Below, in pieces: positions 1 to 8,042 of a stretch of 64,000 bases of DNA. The notes beneath the pieces are model-generated. The model searched no databases and was not told the DNA's origin. It was given only the letters and a program-made list of their open reading frames with translations. A program made the translations under genes and the position numbers. The stretch is from Pseudomonadota bacterium (lineage in GTDB: Bacteria > Pseudomonadota > Alphaproteobacteria > Caulobacterales > Caulobacteraceae). The stretch spans positions 8,086 to 72,085 of the forward strand of contig JAEWJI010000010.1 in assembly GCA_023386645.1 (NCBI GenBank), written 5' to 3'. Position 1 is the first letter of the stretch; each line of letters starts with the position of its first letter.

Positions 1-281
1 ACGTGTCGATGGCCACCCATGGCGCGCGGCGCCTGCTGGACATGGCCGAGAACACCGCGACCGTGGTCGGCATAGAACTGCTGGCCGCCGCCCAGGGGAT
101 CGAGTTCCACCGTCCGCTGACCAGCTCGCCGGACCTGGAGCAGGTGTTCGCCATCGTCCGGGAAGCCGCCGCTTCTTACACGAGCGACCACTACTTCGCT
201 CCCGACATCGCCCGCGCCACAGACGGTGTCCGGGCCGGGCGCTACCGCCCCTTCGCGGGCGACCTGTTGGCCTCGGCCTAG
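1..281 (+). CDS. hutH: histidine ammonia-lyase, C-terminal end (5' part outside window)
   Basis: This is the last ~93 codons of a gene that begins before the window. The sequence opens with SMATHGARRLLDMAEN and continues with NTATVVGIELLAAAQGIEF, HRPL and YFAPDIARA, which is the conserved C-terminal tail of bacterial histidine ammonia-lyase. HutH removes ammonia from histidine to give urocanate, the first step of cytosolic histidine degradation. The active-site Ala-Ser-Gly (MIO cofactor) part is not in the window. The stop TAG (279-281) lies in a CTAG that also supplies the stop of the convergent PPC-repeat gene. The family match is strong, but the rest of the gene cannot be judged. Confidence 0.9.
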   Translation, partial: VSMATHGARRLLDMAENTATVVGIELLAAAQGIEFHRPLTSSPDLEQVFAIVREAAASYTSDHYFAPDIARATDGVRAGRYRPFAGDLLASA

Positions 282-2113
282 GGCTTCCGTTCCACCGTCA
301 GGGCGTAGGCGCCCGTCTGGCCTGCCGCGAACGAGCCGGCGCGGATCACATAGACGCCGTCCGCTTCCGGGGCCCAATCGAGGCGAGCGTGGGTGTCGGA
401 CAAGCTGTCGTCGTCCTGGGCCAGAGCTTCGAAGGCGTTTTCCTTGTCTTCCCCGACGTAGATCACGCTGTCGAAGGCGTTGGACACCATGGTGATGCGC
501 AGCTTCTCGCCGGCCTTCAGGTTCATGCGGTAGGCGTCATAGAAGCTGCCGTCCTCGGCCATGGCGTCGGCCTCGGTGAGCGATCCCCGCGCGGTGGCGC
601 CGATAAGCAGGCTCCCCGGCGCCGGCTGAGGTCCACGATCGATCAGCTCCAGCGAATAAAGGCCGGTGGTATCAGACCCTAGCGGCGAGGCGCGCAGCAC
701 ATAGTCACCGGTTTCGGGCAGCAGGAAAGTCAGACGAGAATCCGTTCCCTGCATCAGGCCATCGTCATCCTGTGCCAGGGCCTCGAACTCGCCGCCCGGC
801 CGGCCGATCTGCGCGAAAGTGTCGAAATCGCCGGAACGCATGATCGCCTGGACCCGCTGGCCCACCTGGCCCGCGAAGGAATAGGCGTCGAAGCTGCGGC
901 CTTCGCTATCCGTGGGATCGTCCTCGGTGATCTCGCCCTGGATCGTGGCGCCGAACGCCAGCGGGGTCGGCTCCGGGTCCGGCTGGGCGGCTTCCAGCAC
1001 CAGGGTGTAGGCCCCTTCCGCGGTGGCCGTGAAACCTCGCGCCTCCAGCACATAGACCCCGCCATCGGCCAGGGTGGCGTCGATGCGCGAGTGGGTGCTG
1101 TCGCCCATGCCGTCATCGTCCTCGGCCACCAATTCCCGACCGCCCTCAGTCTCGCGGTACAGCTGGAGATAGGTGTCGAACGCCTCCGAGCTCATGGAAA
1201 GCGTGACTCGCTGTCCGGCTTCGGCGGAGAAACGATAGGCGTCGGCGCGATGGCCGCCCTCGCTCACGCCGTCCCCTTCGCCCAATTCGCCCTCGATGGT
1301 GTCTCCGAGAGCCGCAGAGATGGCCGCGACCGGCTCGGGACCGTCCTCCAGGCTCAGGGTATAGCCGCCCGCTCCGTTGCTGATCAGAGGCGCCGCCCGC
1401 ACGACGTACTGCCCGGCCTCCGGCGCGGTGAAGACGAGATACGAATTGAGACCGCCGCCGCCGGCGTCGTCATTGACGCCCAGCTCGGAGAACTCGCCCG
1501 CCGTGCCGACCCGCACGATCGGGTCGAAGTCGTCGGCGTTCAGCCGGATGGCGAACCGCTGCCCCTGGGCGGCGGAGAAGGCGTAGGCGTCGTAGGGAAC
1601 GTCCCCGTCGTCGATGGGATCTCCGTCGTCGATTACGCCCTGGATCGTCTGGCCCACGCTGATCGACCCCGGGGCCGGGGCCTGGGGCGCCGGCGGGCGC
1701 TGCTTCAGCGACAGGGTGTAGGTCCCGAGTTCCGGCCCCACCAGGCTGCGAGCGCGCAGAACGTAGTCGCCGTCCTCCGGCGCGGTCCAGCGCAGGCGCG
1801 AATCGGTCCCCTCCATGAGCCCATCGTCGTCGCTGGCCAAGATGTCCTCGGGCGTCCCGGCTTCATACACTTCCAGGAAGGCGTCAAAATTAGCGGCGCG
1901 CATAATGGCTTCGAGCCGCTGTCCAGCTTCGGCCCGGAAGCTGTAGAGGTCGTATGAATAGCCGTCCTGCTCGTCGGAAACCTTCGGATCCTCGGCGGTC
2001 AGTTCCCCCTGGATTTCTTCCCCGACCCGCAAGGGCGCGGTCTGGGCCAGGGCCGGAGCGGCGCTGACCAGGGCCATGAGCCCGGCAGCGGCTAGAATGG
2101 TGGAACGACGCAT
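278..2113 (-). CDS. secreted protein of five PPC (pre-peptidase C-terminal) repeats
   Basis: This encodes 611 residues. The start ATG at 2113 is chosen because it opens a clean signal peptide (MRRSTILAAAGLMALVSA, cleavage near APALAQ). A longer frame reaches 2362 but would run through the start of folD. The mature part is about five tandem ~110-residue units, each with an entry like GxxIQGEL, a DAYxFxAxxGQR segment, FDxxLxxxxxG, an acidic LAxDDDG turn and a SRLxxxxPExGxYVLRA strand. This is the PPC beta-sandwich fold, often Ca-binding and usually attached to secreted proteases. No catalytic domain is present, so it is a repeat-only exported protein of unknown role, perhaps binding or scaffolding in the periplasm or outside the cell. 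It is convergent with hutH and divergent from folD. Confidence 0.8.
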   Translation of the reverse strand: MRRSTILAAAGLMALVSAAPALAQTAPLRVGEEIQGELTAEDPKVSDEQDGYSYDLYSFRAEAGQRLEAIMRAANFDAFLEVYEAGTPEDILASDDDGLMEGTDSRLRWTAPEDGDYVLRARSLVGPELGTYTLSLKQRPPAPQAPAPGSISVGQTIQGVIDDGDPIDDGDVPYDAYAFSAAQGQRFAIRLNADDFDPIVRVGTAGEFSELGVNDDAGGGGLNSYLVFTAPEAGQYVVRAAPLISNGAGGYTLSLEDGPEPVAAISAALGDTIEGELGEGDGVSEGGHRADAYRFSAEAGQRVTLSMSSEAFDTYLQLYRETEGGRELVAEDDDGMGDSTHSRIDATLADGGVYVLEARGFTATAEGAYTLVLEAAQPDPEPTPLAFGATIQGEITEDDPTDSEGRSFDAYSFAGQVGQRVQAIMRSGDFDTFAQIGRPGGEFEALAQDDDGLMQGTDSRLTFLLPETGDYVLRASPLGSDTTGLYSLELIDRGPQPAPGSLLIGATARGSLTEADAMAEDGSFYDAYRMNLKAGEKLRITMVSNAFDSVIYVGEDKENAFEALAQDDDSLSDTHARLDWAPEADGVYVIRAGSFAAGQTGAYALTVERKP

Positions 2114-2204
2114 GTGAAACCCCCTGTCGACAGCCCCACATAGACGACGTTCGTCCTCGACTGTAAATCGCCGCCAGCTAATCGATTCCTGACGAGGCGC
2201 CGCG

Positions 2205-3125
2205 ATGCCCGATGTCCCGCCCGCGACGCTGATCGACGGCAAGGCTTTCGCCGCCGGTCTCGTGGAGCGTGTCGCCGCGGCGATCGATCGCCTTCGGAGC
2301 ACCTCGGGTGTCCAGCCGGGCCTGTCCGTGGTCATCGTCGGCGAGGATCCCGCCAGCCGCATCTATGTGAAGAACAAGGGCGAACGGGCTGTCGAGGCGG
2401 GCCTGAGCTCAGACACCCTCGCCCTGGCCGCCGAAACAACGCAGGCACAGCTGCTGGACCTGATCGCCCGGCTGAACGGGGACCCCACCGTCCACGGGAT
2501 CCTGGTGCAACTGCCCCTGCCCGGGCACATTGATGAGGGAGCGGTGCTGGCAGCCATCGATCCGGCCAAGGACGTAGACGGATTTCACGTCGTCAACGCC
2601 GGGCGGCTGGCGGTTGGCCTTCCGGGCCTCGTCCCCTGCACGCCCCTGGGCTGTCTGATGCTGCTGAAGGCAGAGCTGGGTGACCTGTCGGGCCTGAACG
2701 CCGTTGTGGTCGGGCGATCGAATATCGTCGGCAAACCGATGGCCCAGCTGCTGCTGGCTGAGAACTGCACCGTCACCGTCGCCCACTCCCGCACGCGGGC
2801 GCTGCCGGCCCTGTGCCGGACGGCGGACATTCTCGTCGCGGCCGTGGGCCGACCGGAGATGGTGCGGGGCGACTGGATCAAGACGGGCGCGACCGTCATC
2901 GACGTCGGCATCAATCGCGTGCCGTCGCGAGACCCCGTCAAGGCGGCCGAGGGGCGGACCCGGGTGGTGGGGGACGTCGCCTTCGAGGAAGCCCGAGCCG
3001 TGGCCGGGCGGATCACGCCCGTCCCCGGCGGCGTGGGCCCCATGACCATCGCCTGCCTGCTGGCGAACACCTATGTCGCCGCCTGCCGTCAGATCGGCGT
3101 GACGCCGCAGCCCCTGACGCCTTGA
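2205..3125 (+). CDS. folD: bifunctional methylenetetrahydrofolate dehydrogenase / methenyl-THF cyclohydrolase
   Basis: FolD (306 aa) is the cytosolic enzyme that oxidises 5,10-methylene-THF with NADP and hydrolyses the product to 10-formyl-THF, feeding purine and formyl-Met synthesis. The catalytic Tyr54 and Lys58 are seen in RIYVKNKGERA. The signatures KDVDGFHVVNAGR and GLVPCTPLGCL follow, then the nucleotide-binding VVVGRSNIVGKPMAQLL and the C-terminal PVPGGVGPMTIACLL. Length is normal for the family. The gene is divergent from the PPC-repeat gene with about 90 bp between their starts, so both promoters must lie there. It is followed by the lemA operon on the same strand. Confidence 0.96.
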   Translation: MPDVPPATLIDGKAFAAGLVERVAAAIDRLRSTSGVQPGLSVVIVGEDPASRIYVKNKGERAVEAGLSSDTLALAAETTQAQLLDLIARLNGDPTVHGILVQLPLPGHIDEGAVLAAIDPAKDVDGFHVVNAGRLAVGLPGLVPCTPLGCLMLLKAELGDLSGLNAVVVGRSNIVGKPMAQLLLAENCTVTVAHSRTRALPALCRTADILVAAVGRPEMVRGDWIKTGATVIDVGINRVPSRDPVKAAEGRTRVVGDVAFEEARAVAGRITPVPGGVGPMTIACLLANTYVAACRQIGVTPQPLTP

Positions 3126-3192
3126 ATGAGAGCGGGCGAGCTCCGATAGTCCATTCAGCCTCGCCTTTCCGGCGGGTCGTTCAGGAGGTCCG

Positions 3193-3870
3193 ATGCTGCG
3201 CTTCAACTCTCGGCTGGCGGGGCTGGCCGCCATTGTGACGGTCCTGCCGGCGCTGGCCGGCTGCGGCTACAACACCATCCCGACCAAACAGGAACGGGCC
3301 GAGGCCGCCTGGGCGGATGTCCAGAGCCAGTATCAGCGCCGCGCCGATCTGATCCCCAACCTGGTGGCGACCGTTCAGGGCGCCGCAATCCAGGAGCGCA
3401 CCACCCTGACCCAGGTGATCGAGGCGCGGGCGCGGGCCACCGGCGTGACCGTTTCGCCCGAGACGCTGAACGACCCCGCCGCCTTCCAGCGCTATCAGGC
3501 CGCCCAGGGTGAGCTCAGCCAGGCCCTTTCGCGCCTGCTGATGGTGGTCGAAAACTACCCGCAACTGCAGGCCAACCAGAACTTCCTTCAGCTACAGTCG
3601 CAACTGGAAGGCACCGAAAACCGCATCACCATCGCGCGCCGCGACTACAACGAGGCCGTGCGAGACTACAACACGACGCTGCGCACCTTTCCGAGCGTGA
3701 TCTGGGCCAAGACGGCCCATGCATCAGCCGAGCCGATGCAACTGTTCACCGCCTCGGCGGAGGCTCAGAGCGCGCCCCAGGTGAACTTCAATCTTGGCGG
3801 CGCCCCGGCCGCCCAGCCCGGCGGCGGCGCGCCGGCGGTCCAGCCCGGCTCGGCCCCGCCGGCCCAGTGA
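3193..3870 (+). CDS. LemA family (lipo)protein
   Basis: The product is 225 residues. A strong AGGAGG sits just upstream of the ATG (3185-3190). The N-terminus is a hydrophobic export segment ending in LPALAGC, a lipobox that would place the lipid on Cys24. The LemA core follows: YNTIPTKQE, AWADVQSQYQRRADLIPNLV, then long helices including QAALSQ-like and NFLQLQSQLEGTENRI motifs and RRDYNEAVRDYN. The last ~35 residues are Ala/Pro/Gly-rich. LemA proteins are membrane-anchored helical bundles whose biochemical role is not settled. The gene is first of a three-gene operon with two TPM-domain genes, a pairing common in proteobacteria. Confidence 0.9.
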   Translation: MLRFNSRLAGLAAIVTVLPALAGCGYNTIPTKQERAEAAWADVQSQYQRRADLIPNLVATVQGAAIQERTTLTQVIEARARATGVTVSPETLNDPAAFQRYQAAQGELSQALSRLLMVVENYPQLQANQNFLQLQSQLEGTENRITIARRDYNEAVRDYNTTLRTFPSVIWAKTAHASAEPMQLFTASAEAQSAPQVNFNLGGAPAAQPGGGAPAVQPGSAPPAQ

Positions 3871-4676
3871 GGCCACGATCTGTGAAGCGCCTGCTCACGG
3901 TCCTGGGCCTCGGCCTGGGCCTCCTGATCGCGCCCGAAGCGGCGTCAGCGCAGTCGGGTCCGACCTTTCCGGCGCTGTCGGGACGGGTCGTCGACCAGGC
4001 CGACCTGCTCGACGCCGCGACCGAGGCCCGGCTGACGCAGAAACTGGAAGCGCTGGAACGTGACACCCGCGACCAGCTGGTCGTCGTCACCGTGCCCGAC
4101 CTGCAGGGCTATGAGATCGAGGAGTACGGATATCGCCTCGGCCGCGCCTGGGGGATCGGCCAGCGGGAAACCGATAGCGGCGCCCTGCTGATCGTCGCCC
4201 CGACCGAACGCAAGGTGCGCATCGAGGTCGGCTATGGGCTCGAGCCGATCCTGACCGACGCCTTTTCCGCCCAGGTGATCCAGACCCGGGTCTTGCCCGC
4301 CTTTCGGCAGGGAGACTTCCAGCAAGGCGTGGCCAACGGGGTGGACGCCATCGACGCCCAGCTCAGGCTTGATCCCGCGGAAGCTCAGGCCCGCGCGGCC
4401 GCGATCGGGCCCGTCCAGGCGGAGGCTCCGATCGGACCGGGGCTGATCATCGGCCTGATCTTCCTCTTCCTGTTTTTCAGCGTGCTGAGGGGCGCGATGC
4501 GCGGCGGCCGCCGCCGGCGGCGGGACGGGCTGGGTGCAGTGCTGTTGTGGGCCGCCGCCGATTCCCTGTCTCGCGGCGGGCGCGGAGGCTGGGGCGGAGG
4601 CGGCGGGGGCGGTTTTGGCGGCTTCGGCGGAGGCGGCGGCAGCTTTGGCGGCGGCGGCGCCTCGGGAGGATGGTGA
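3867..4676 (+). CDS. TPM-domain membrane protein (YgcG type) with Gly-rich tail
   Basis: The frame opens at a GTG (3867) overlapping the lemA stop as GTGA. A second GTG at 3882 gives a more typical signal peptide (MKRLLTVLGLGLGLLIAPEA) and has GAGG about 10 nt upstream, so it may be the true start. The mature part is a TPM domain: FPALSGRVVDQADLL, LEALERDTRDQLVVVTV, YGYRLGRAWGIGQ and KVRIEVGYGLEP. A single membrane helix follows (GLIIGLIFLFLFFSVL), then a basic stretch and a ~45-residue tail of Gly with Phe, Ser and Trp. TPM domains sit in the periplasm or lumen; a phosphatase activity is reported for plant members, but the bacterial role is unknown. It is translationally coupled to both neighbours. 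Confidence 0.88.
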   Translation: MRPRSVKRLLTVLGLGLGLLIAPEAASAQSGPTFPALSGRVVDQADLLDAATEARLTQKLEALERDTRDQLVVVTVPDLQGYEIEEYGYRLGRAWGIGQRETDSGALLIVAPTERKVRIEVGYGLEPILTDAFSAQVIQTRVLPAFRQGDFQQGVANGVDAIDAQLRLDPAEAQARAAAIGPVQAEAPIGPGLIIGLIFLFLFFSVLRGAMRGGRRRRRDGLGAVLLWAAADSLSRGGRGGWGGGGGGGFGGFGGGGGSFGGGGASGGW

Positions 4677-5362
4677 TGCGTTTCACTGCCGAAGACCATC
4701 AGCGCGTCTCCGCGGCCATCGCGGCGGCCGAGACCCGCACCTCGGGAGAGATCTTCTGCGTCTTCGCCCGCAGGGTCTCTTCGTACCGCGAGGTCAGCCT
4801 GGGCGTCGCCGCGGCGGCGGCCCTGCTGCTGCCATTGGCCCTAGCGCCCTTCGGTTTCGATCCTGCCTGGGCGCCGGGAGTAGGCGGCGGCTGGGAGGCC
4901 GGCCATCTCGCCTATCGCCACGTCACCATCGGCCAGGCGATCGCGGCCTACGCCCTCGTCCAGGCCGCCGTTTTCATCGCGGTCTTCCTGCTCACCTGCA
5001 TTCCCGTGGTCCGGCGATGGATCACGCCGCGCGCGGTCCGACGCGACCGGGTTAGACGGGCGGCGATGGGACAGTTCCTCGCCCACGGCCTGCACACCAC
5101 GCGCGAGCGCACCGGCGTGCTGATCTTCGCCTGCGAGGCCGATCGTCAGGTCGAGGTCGTAGCGGACGAAGGCATCCATTCGCGCGTGGATCAGGAGGTC
5201 TGGGCCGACGCCGTCGCCGATCTGGCGCGGGAGCTGCGCGCCGGGCGCCCAGTCGAGGGTTTCGAAGCAGCCATCGCTCGCGTCGGCGGCGTGCTGGCCG
5301 AGCATTTCCCTCCCCGGGCCGACAATCCGAACGAGACGCCCGACCGCCTGGTCGAACTCTGA
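4676..5362 (+). CDS. second TPM-domain membrane protein
   Basis: This encodes 228 residues. The start ATG at 4676 overlaps the upstream TGA by one base (TGATG) and has GGGAGG at 4664-4669 with ideal spacing. An ATG at 4670 lies too close to that site. The N-terminus MRFTAEDHQRVSAAIAAAE and TSGEIFCVFARRVSSY looks like the TPM fold, without a signal peptide. Two hydrophobic segments follow (near residues 45-65 and 88-112), then the second half with RRAAMGQFLAHGLHTTRERTGVLIF and VEVVADEGIHSRV, which is the conserved TPM core. It probably forms an envelope complex with the LemA and first TPM proteins, since the three genes are coupled. The exact function is unknown. Confidence 0.85.
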   Translation: MRFTAEDHQRVSAAIAAAETRTSGEIFCVFARRVSSYREVSLGVAAAAALLLPLALAPFGFDPAWAPGVGGGWEAGHLAYRHVTIGQAIAAYALVQAAVFIAVFLLTCIPVVRRWITPRAVRRDRVRRAAMGQFLAHGLHTTRERTGVLIFACEADRQVEVVADEGIHSRVDQEVWADAVADLARELRAGRPVEGFEAAIARVGGVLAEHFPPRADNPNETPDRLVEL

Positions 5363-5413
5363 GCGTCCGGATCGCATTCTTAACCGAAAGCGCCTAGGCC
5401 TACCCGCCACGTC

Positions 5414-6151
5414 ATGGCTCGCCTGCTCACTTACAATGTCCATCGCTGCGTCGGCGTCGATCGCCGTCTCGATGTCGACCGCATCGCGGCCGTGATCGCC
5501 GAGCACGAGCCGGACGTCGTCTGCCTTCAGGAACTCGATGTCGGGCGAGCCCGCACGGGCCATATCGACCAGGCGCGCGCCATCGCCGACAGACTGTCGA
5601 TGAGCGTGCGCTTCCATCCGGCGATGCGGGTCGAGGCTGAGGAATACGGCGACGCCATCCTGACCCCCCACCCCGAGGTCTTGATCCGTGCAGCCGCGCT
5701 ACCGACCATCACGGGGGTCCCCGGGCTGGAGCCGCGAGGCGCCATCTGGTCGCGGATCGAGATCGGGGGCCAGCAGGTCAATGTGTTCAACACTCACCTC
5801 GGCCTGGTTCCCCGCGAGCAACGCCTCCAGGCCGCCGCCCTGGTCGGTCGCGACTGGCTGGGTCATCCGGACTGCCTGGGCGCGACCATCCTCACGGGCG
5901 ACTTCAACGCCACCTCCATGACCCGCCCTTATCAGACCCTGGCCCGGCGACTGTCTGACGCCCAGCGACGCCTTGGACTCAGGCCGACTGTTAAAACCTT
6001 CCCGTCCAGCTTCCCGGCCATCCGCATCGACCATTTCTTCGTCAGCGCGGAAGTGCGGCCGGTCCGGGTCCAGGCGCCCTTCTCGCCGCTGGCGCGGATG
6101 GCGTCGGACCACCTGCCCCTGATTTTGGACTTCGAGCTTCAGCCAGCCTGA
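5414..6151 (+). CDS. endonuclease/exonuclease/phosphatase family protein
   Basis: This is 245 residues with no signal peptide. It shows the metal-dependent EEP fold signatures in order: LLTYNVHRCVG, the metal-binding Glu40 in VVCLQELDVGRA, INTHLG-like VFNTHLGLVPREQR, the catalytic GDFNA, IRIDHFFVS and the final SDHLPLILDFEL. The family includes nucleases, sphingomyelinases and phosphatases, and the substrate cannot be told from sequence. Its 3' end overlaps the convergent phospholipase D gene by 13 bp. In E. coli an EEP-family gene (ybhP) also neighbours a cardiolipin synthase gene, so a phospholipid-related role is a reasonable inference. Confidence 0.88.
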   Translation: MARLLTYNVHRCVGVDRRLDVDRIAAVIAEHEPDVVCLQELDVGRARTGHIDQARAIADRLSMSVRFHPAMRVEAEEYGDAILTPHPEVLIRAAALPTITGVPGLEPRGAIWSRIEIGGQQVNVFNTHLGLVPREQRLQAAALVGRDWLGHPDCLGATILTGDFNATSMTRPYQTLARRLSDAQRRLGLRPTVKTFPSSFPAIRIDHFFVSAEVRPVRVQAPFSPLARMASDHLPLILDFELQPA

Positions 6152-7590
6152 AGCCACCTGGAGGCGCGCCGCCGCTTCCATGGCCGCCAGACGTCGCCAG
6201 AGGACATGGCGTCCCCCAGCTGATAGGTGGCGATCAGCCGCTGCAAGCGCGACGGAGGCGTGAATCCCAGGGTGATCATCCGCCCTGAATCGAACCGGCG
6301 GATCGCCTCCCCGGTCGATCCTGTTAGTTCCTCGGCGGCGGCGAACGCCTCGCCATCGACTCCGATGAAGTGGCCGATGGTGCGATGGCGAAAACGCCGG
6401 ATCGCGCTACGCCCCGCCTCATCCGCCGGCTCGACGGCCACGTCGCACTCGGTGTCCAGGCCAAAGGACCGGTTGTTGAGATTGGTCGAGCCGATCCGCA
6501 GCAGCCGATCATCGATGATCGACACCTTGGCGTGCACGATGATCCGCCTTCCTCGGGCCGTTGTCGGGCTAAAGGCGAAGAACCGGCCGTGACGGTCAGC
6601 TCCCTCGAGGCGGAACAGAACCGCCGCGCGAGCCGTGTCCATGGTCATGCTGTCGAACCAGCTGGGGCTGCGCCCGGTCGAGACCAACACGATCTCCGGT
6701 CCGTCCGGCTCTGCCAGTCGTCGCGCCAGGGCCTCGGCGATCAGCGGCGAAGTGAAATACTGGTTCTCCAGATAAATCAGCTTTTGGGCCTGTGCGATCG
6801 CCTCCAGGTGCAGGCGCTCGTTTTCCCGAACCTCCGCCCTGCCCGCCGTGGCCGGCTCGGTTCGCGCGACCGCAACGGGCGCATTGAGAATGTCGGGCTC
6901 GATCCCATCCGGCCAAGGGTCGCTGTCGCCCGGTTCGGCCACGGTGCGCTCGGCCGTCGAGCGGAACCATCGCTCCCGCGCCAGGTCGCCCATCGCCCGC
7001 GCGGCCGGGCCGTCGAACACGCACATGGTCTCATGCCGGGGCGGGCTGATCAGGCCGGAGGGCTGGCAGCGGCGTGGGTCGTTGTCCCGGTGCGCCTCCG
7101 AGTCCCAGCGATCGACCGAAATGTCGCCCCCGCCCACGAACGCGACGGCGTCGTCGATGATCACCGCCTTCTGGTGGTGGCAGGCGCCGATCGGGCCGGG
7201 ATTGTCGAGCCGGAACTCCACCATCCGCTTGCGGAACCAGCTCTGCGCCTTGTGGGGATAGAAGCCCTGCGAAGCCGCGATCACCAGGGGCGACTTCCAG
7301 ATCAGCAGTCGCACATCCAGTTCCGGCCGCGTCTTCACCAGCATCCGCAGCTGATGGCCGATCTCCGCCTGCCGGTCCCCGGCGCGTGATTCGGGGTCCA
7401 GGCGCGTGCGCGGATCGAACTGCCACCCCAGGATCACGATCGACCGCCTCGCCTTCGGCAGTGCTGAGGCCAGGGCGTCGAAATACGCGGCATTCTCCAT
7501 CAGGACGGAGAAGCGATGCGCGGTGTCCACCCGCCAGCAGGTGTCGCCGGGGCGCAGGAGGCTTTCGCTATAGGCGTCCAGAGACGTCAT
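6139..7590 (-). CDS. phospholipase D / cardiolipin synthase-like protein
   Basis: This is 483 residues with two HKD motifs. The first is at about 139-147 (HHQKAVIIDD, then FVGGGDISVDRWD). The second is near residue 355 (VHAKVSIIDDRLLRIGS, then TNLNNRSFGLDTECD). Each half also has the strand patterns typical of the superfamily, such as ILGWQFDPRTRLD and KLIYLENQYFTSPLI. There is no N-terminal membrane segment, unlike classical cardiolipin synthases, so it more resembles soluble or peripheral PLDs. It would act on phospholipid head groups through a phospho-histidine intermediate. It is convergent with and overlaps the EEP gene; the pairing suggests related functions. Confidence 0.88.
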   Translation of the reverse strand: MTSLDAYSESLLRPGDTCWRVDTAHRFSVLMENAAYFDALASALPKARRSIVILGWQFDPRTRLDPESRAGDRQAEIGHQLRMLVKTRPELDVRLLIWKSPLVIAASQGFYPHKAQSWFRKRMVEFRLDNPGPIGACHHQKAVIIDDAVAFVGGGDISVDRWDSEAHRDNDPRRCQPSGLISPPRHETMCVFDGPAARAMGDLARERWFRSTAERTVAEPGDSDPWPDGIEPDILNAPVAVARTEPATAGRAEVRENERLHLEAIAQAQKLIYLENQYFTSPLIAEALARRLAEPDGPEIVLVSTGRSPSWFDSMTMDTARAAVLFRLEGADRHGRFFAFSPTTARGRRIIVHAKVSIIDDRLLRIGSTNLNNRSFGLDTECDVAVEPADEAGRSAIRRFRHRTIGHFIGVDGEAFAAAEELTGSTGEAIRRFDSGRMITLGFTPPSRLQRLIATYQLGDAMSSGDVWRPWKRRRASRWLQAG

Positions 7591-7755
7591 GGGGGCTTTC
7601 GGGAGACCGGTTCGTCGATGACGTTCGGTGACCGCTTCCGTTCCACGACCGCCGCTGAACCGTCAAGGTTAAGGGGAGTTCATGTGGCGGCGGTTGCCGA
7701 AACACTCGCGGAGGCGCATAAGGCGAGGAACTTTTTCGACGAGGGGGAACAGAGG

Positions 7756-7938
7756 GTGCAGGCGCTGATCGAACTGATCGCCGGCCTCGTCGCGCTCCTC
7801 GCCGCGGCCACCCTGTCGCATTTTGGCGTCGAGATGCAGGCCCCCGGCCAGAACCGGGAAGTCCATAGGGTCAGCGACTGCGGCGGGCCCAAGACCCAGC
7901 CGGCGGTGATCGCTACATCTGCCAAGCGGTCCTGCTGA
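7756..7938 (+). CDS. possible small one-helix membrane protein
   Basis: A 60-residue frame starts at GTG 7756 and has a purine-rich stretch (GAGGGGGAAC) upstream. It reads as a hydrophobic helix (ALIELIAGLVALLAAATLSH) followed by a short polar tail ending in SAKRSC. I do not recognise a family. The frame stays open upstream to 7516, but that part overlaps the phospholipase gene's start and has no protein-like character. If the gene is not real, 7591-8042 is a 450-bp stretch in which I see no other feature. Confidence 0.4.
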   Translation: MQALIELIAGLVALLAAATLSHFGVEMQAPGQNREVHRVSDCGGPKTQPAVIATSAKRSC

Positions 7939-8042
7939 AACGGTCTGACGTCGCGCGGCTTTGCGGTCACTCCTCCAGTCGCTAGGGTCGTTCCGCGCCG
8001 GCCGGCGAACGGCCCGACGCCATCCGACCTGAGACCGCGCCC

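Noticed and set aside
2114..2362. Longer start for the PPC-repeat protein
   Set aside because: It would overlap the folD coding start by ~160 bp and place the signal peptide inside the chain.
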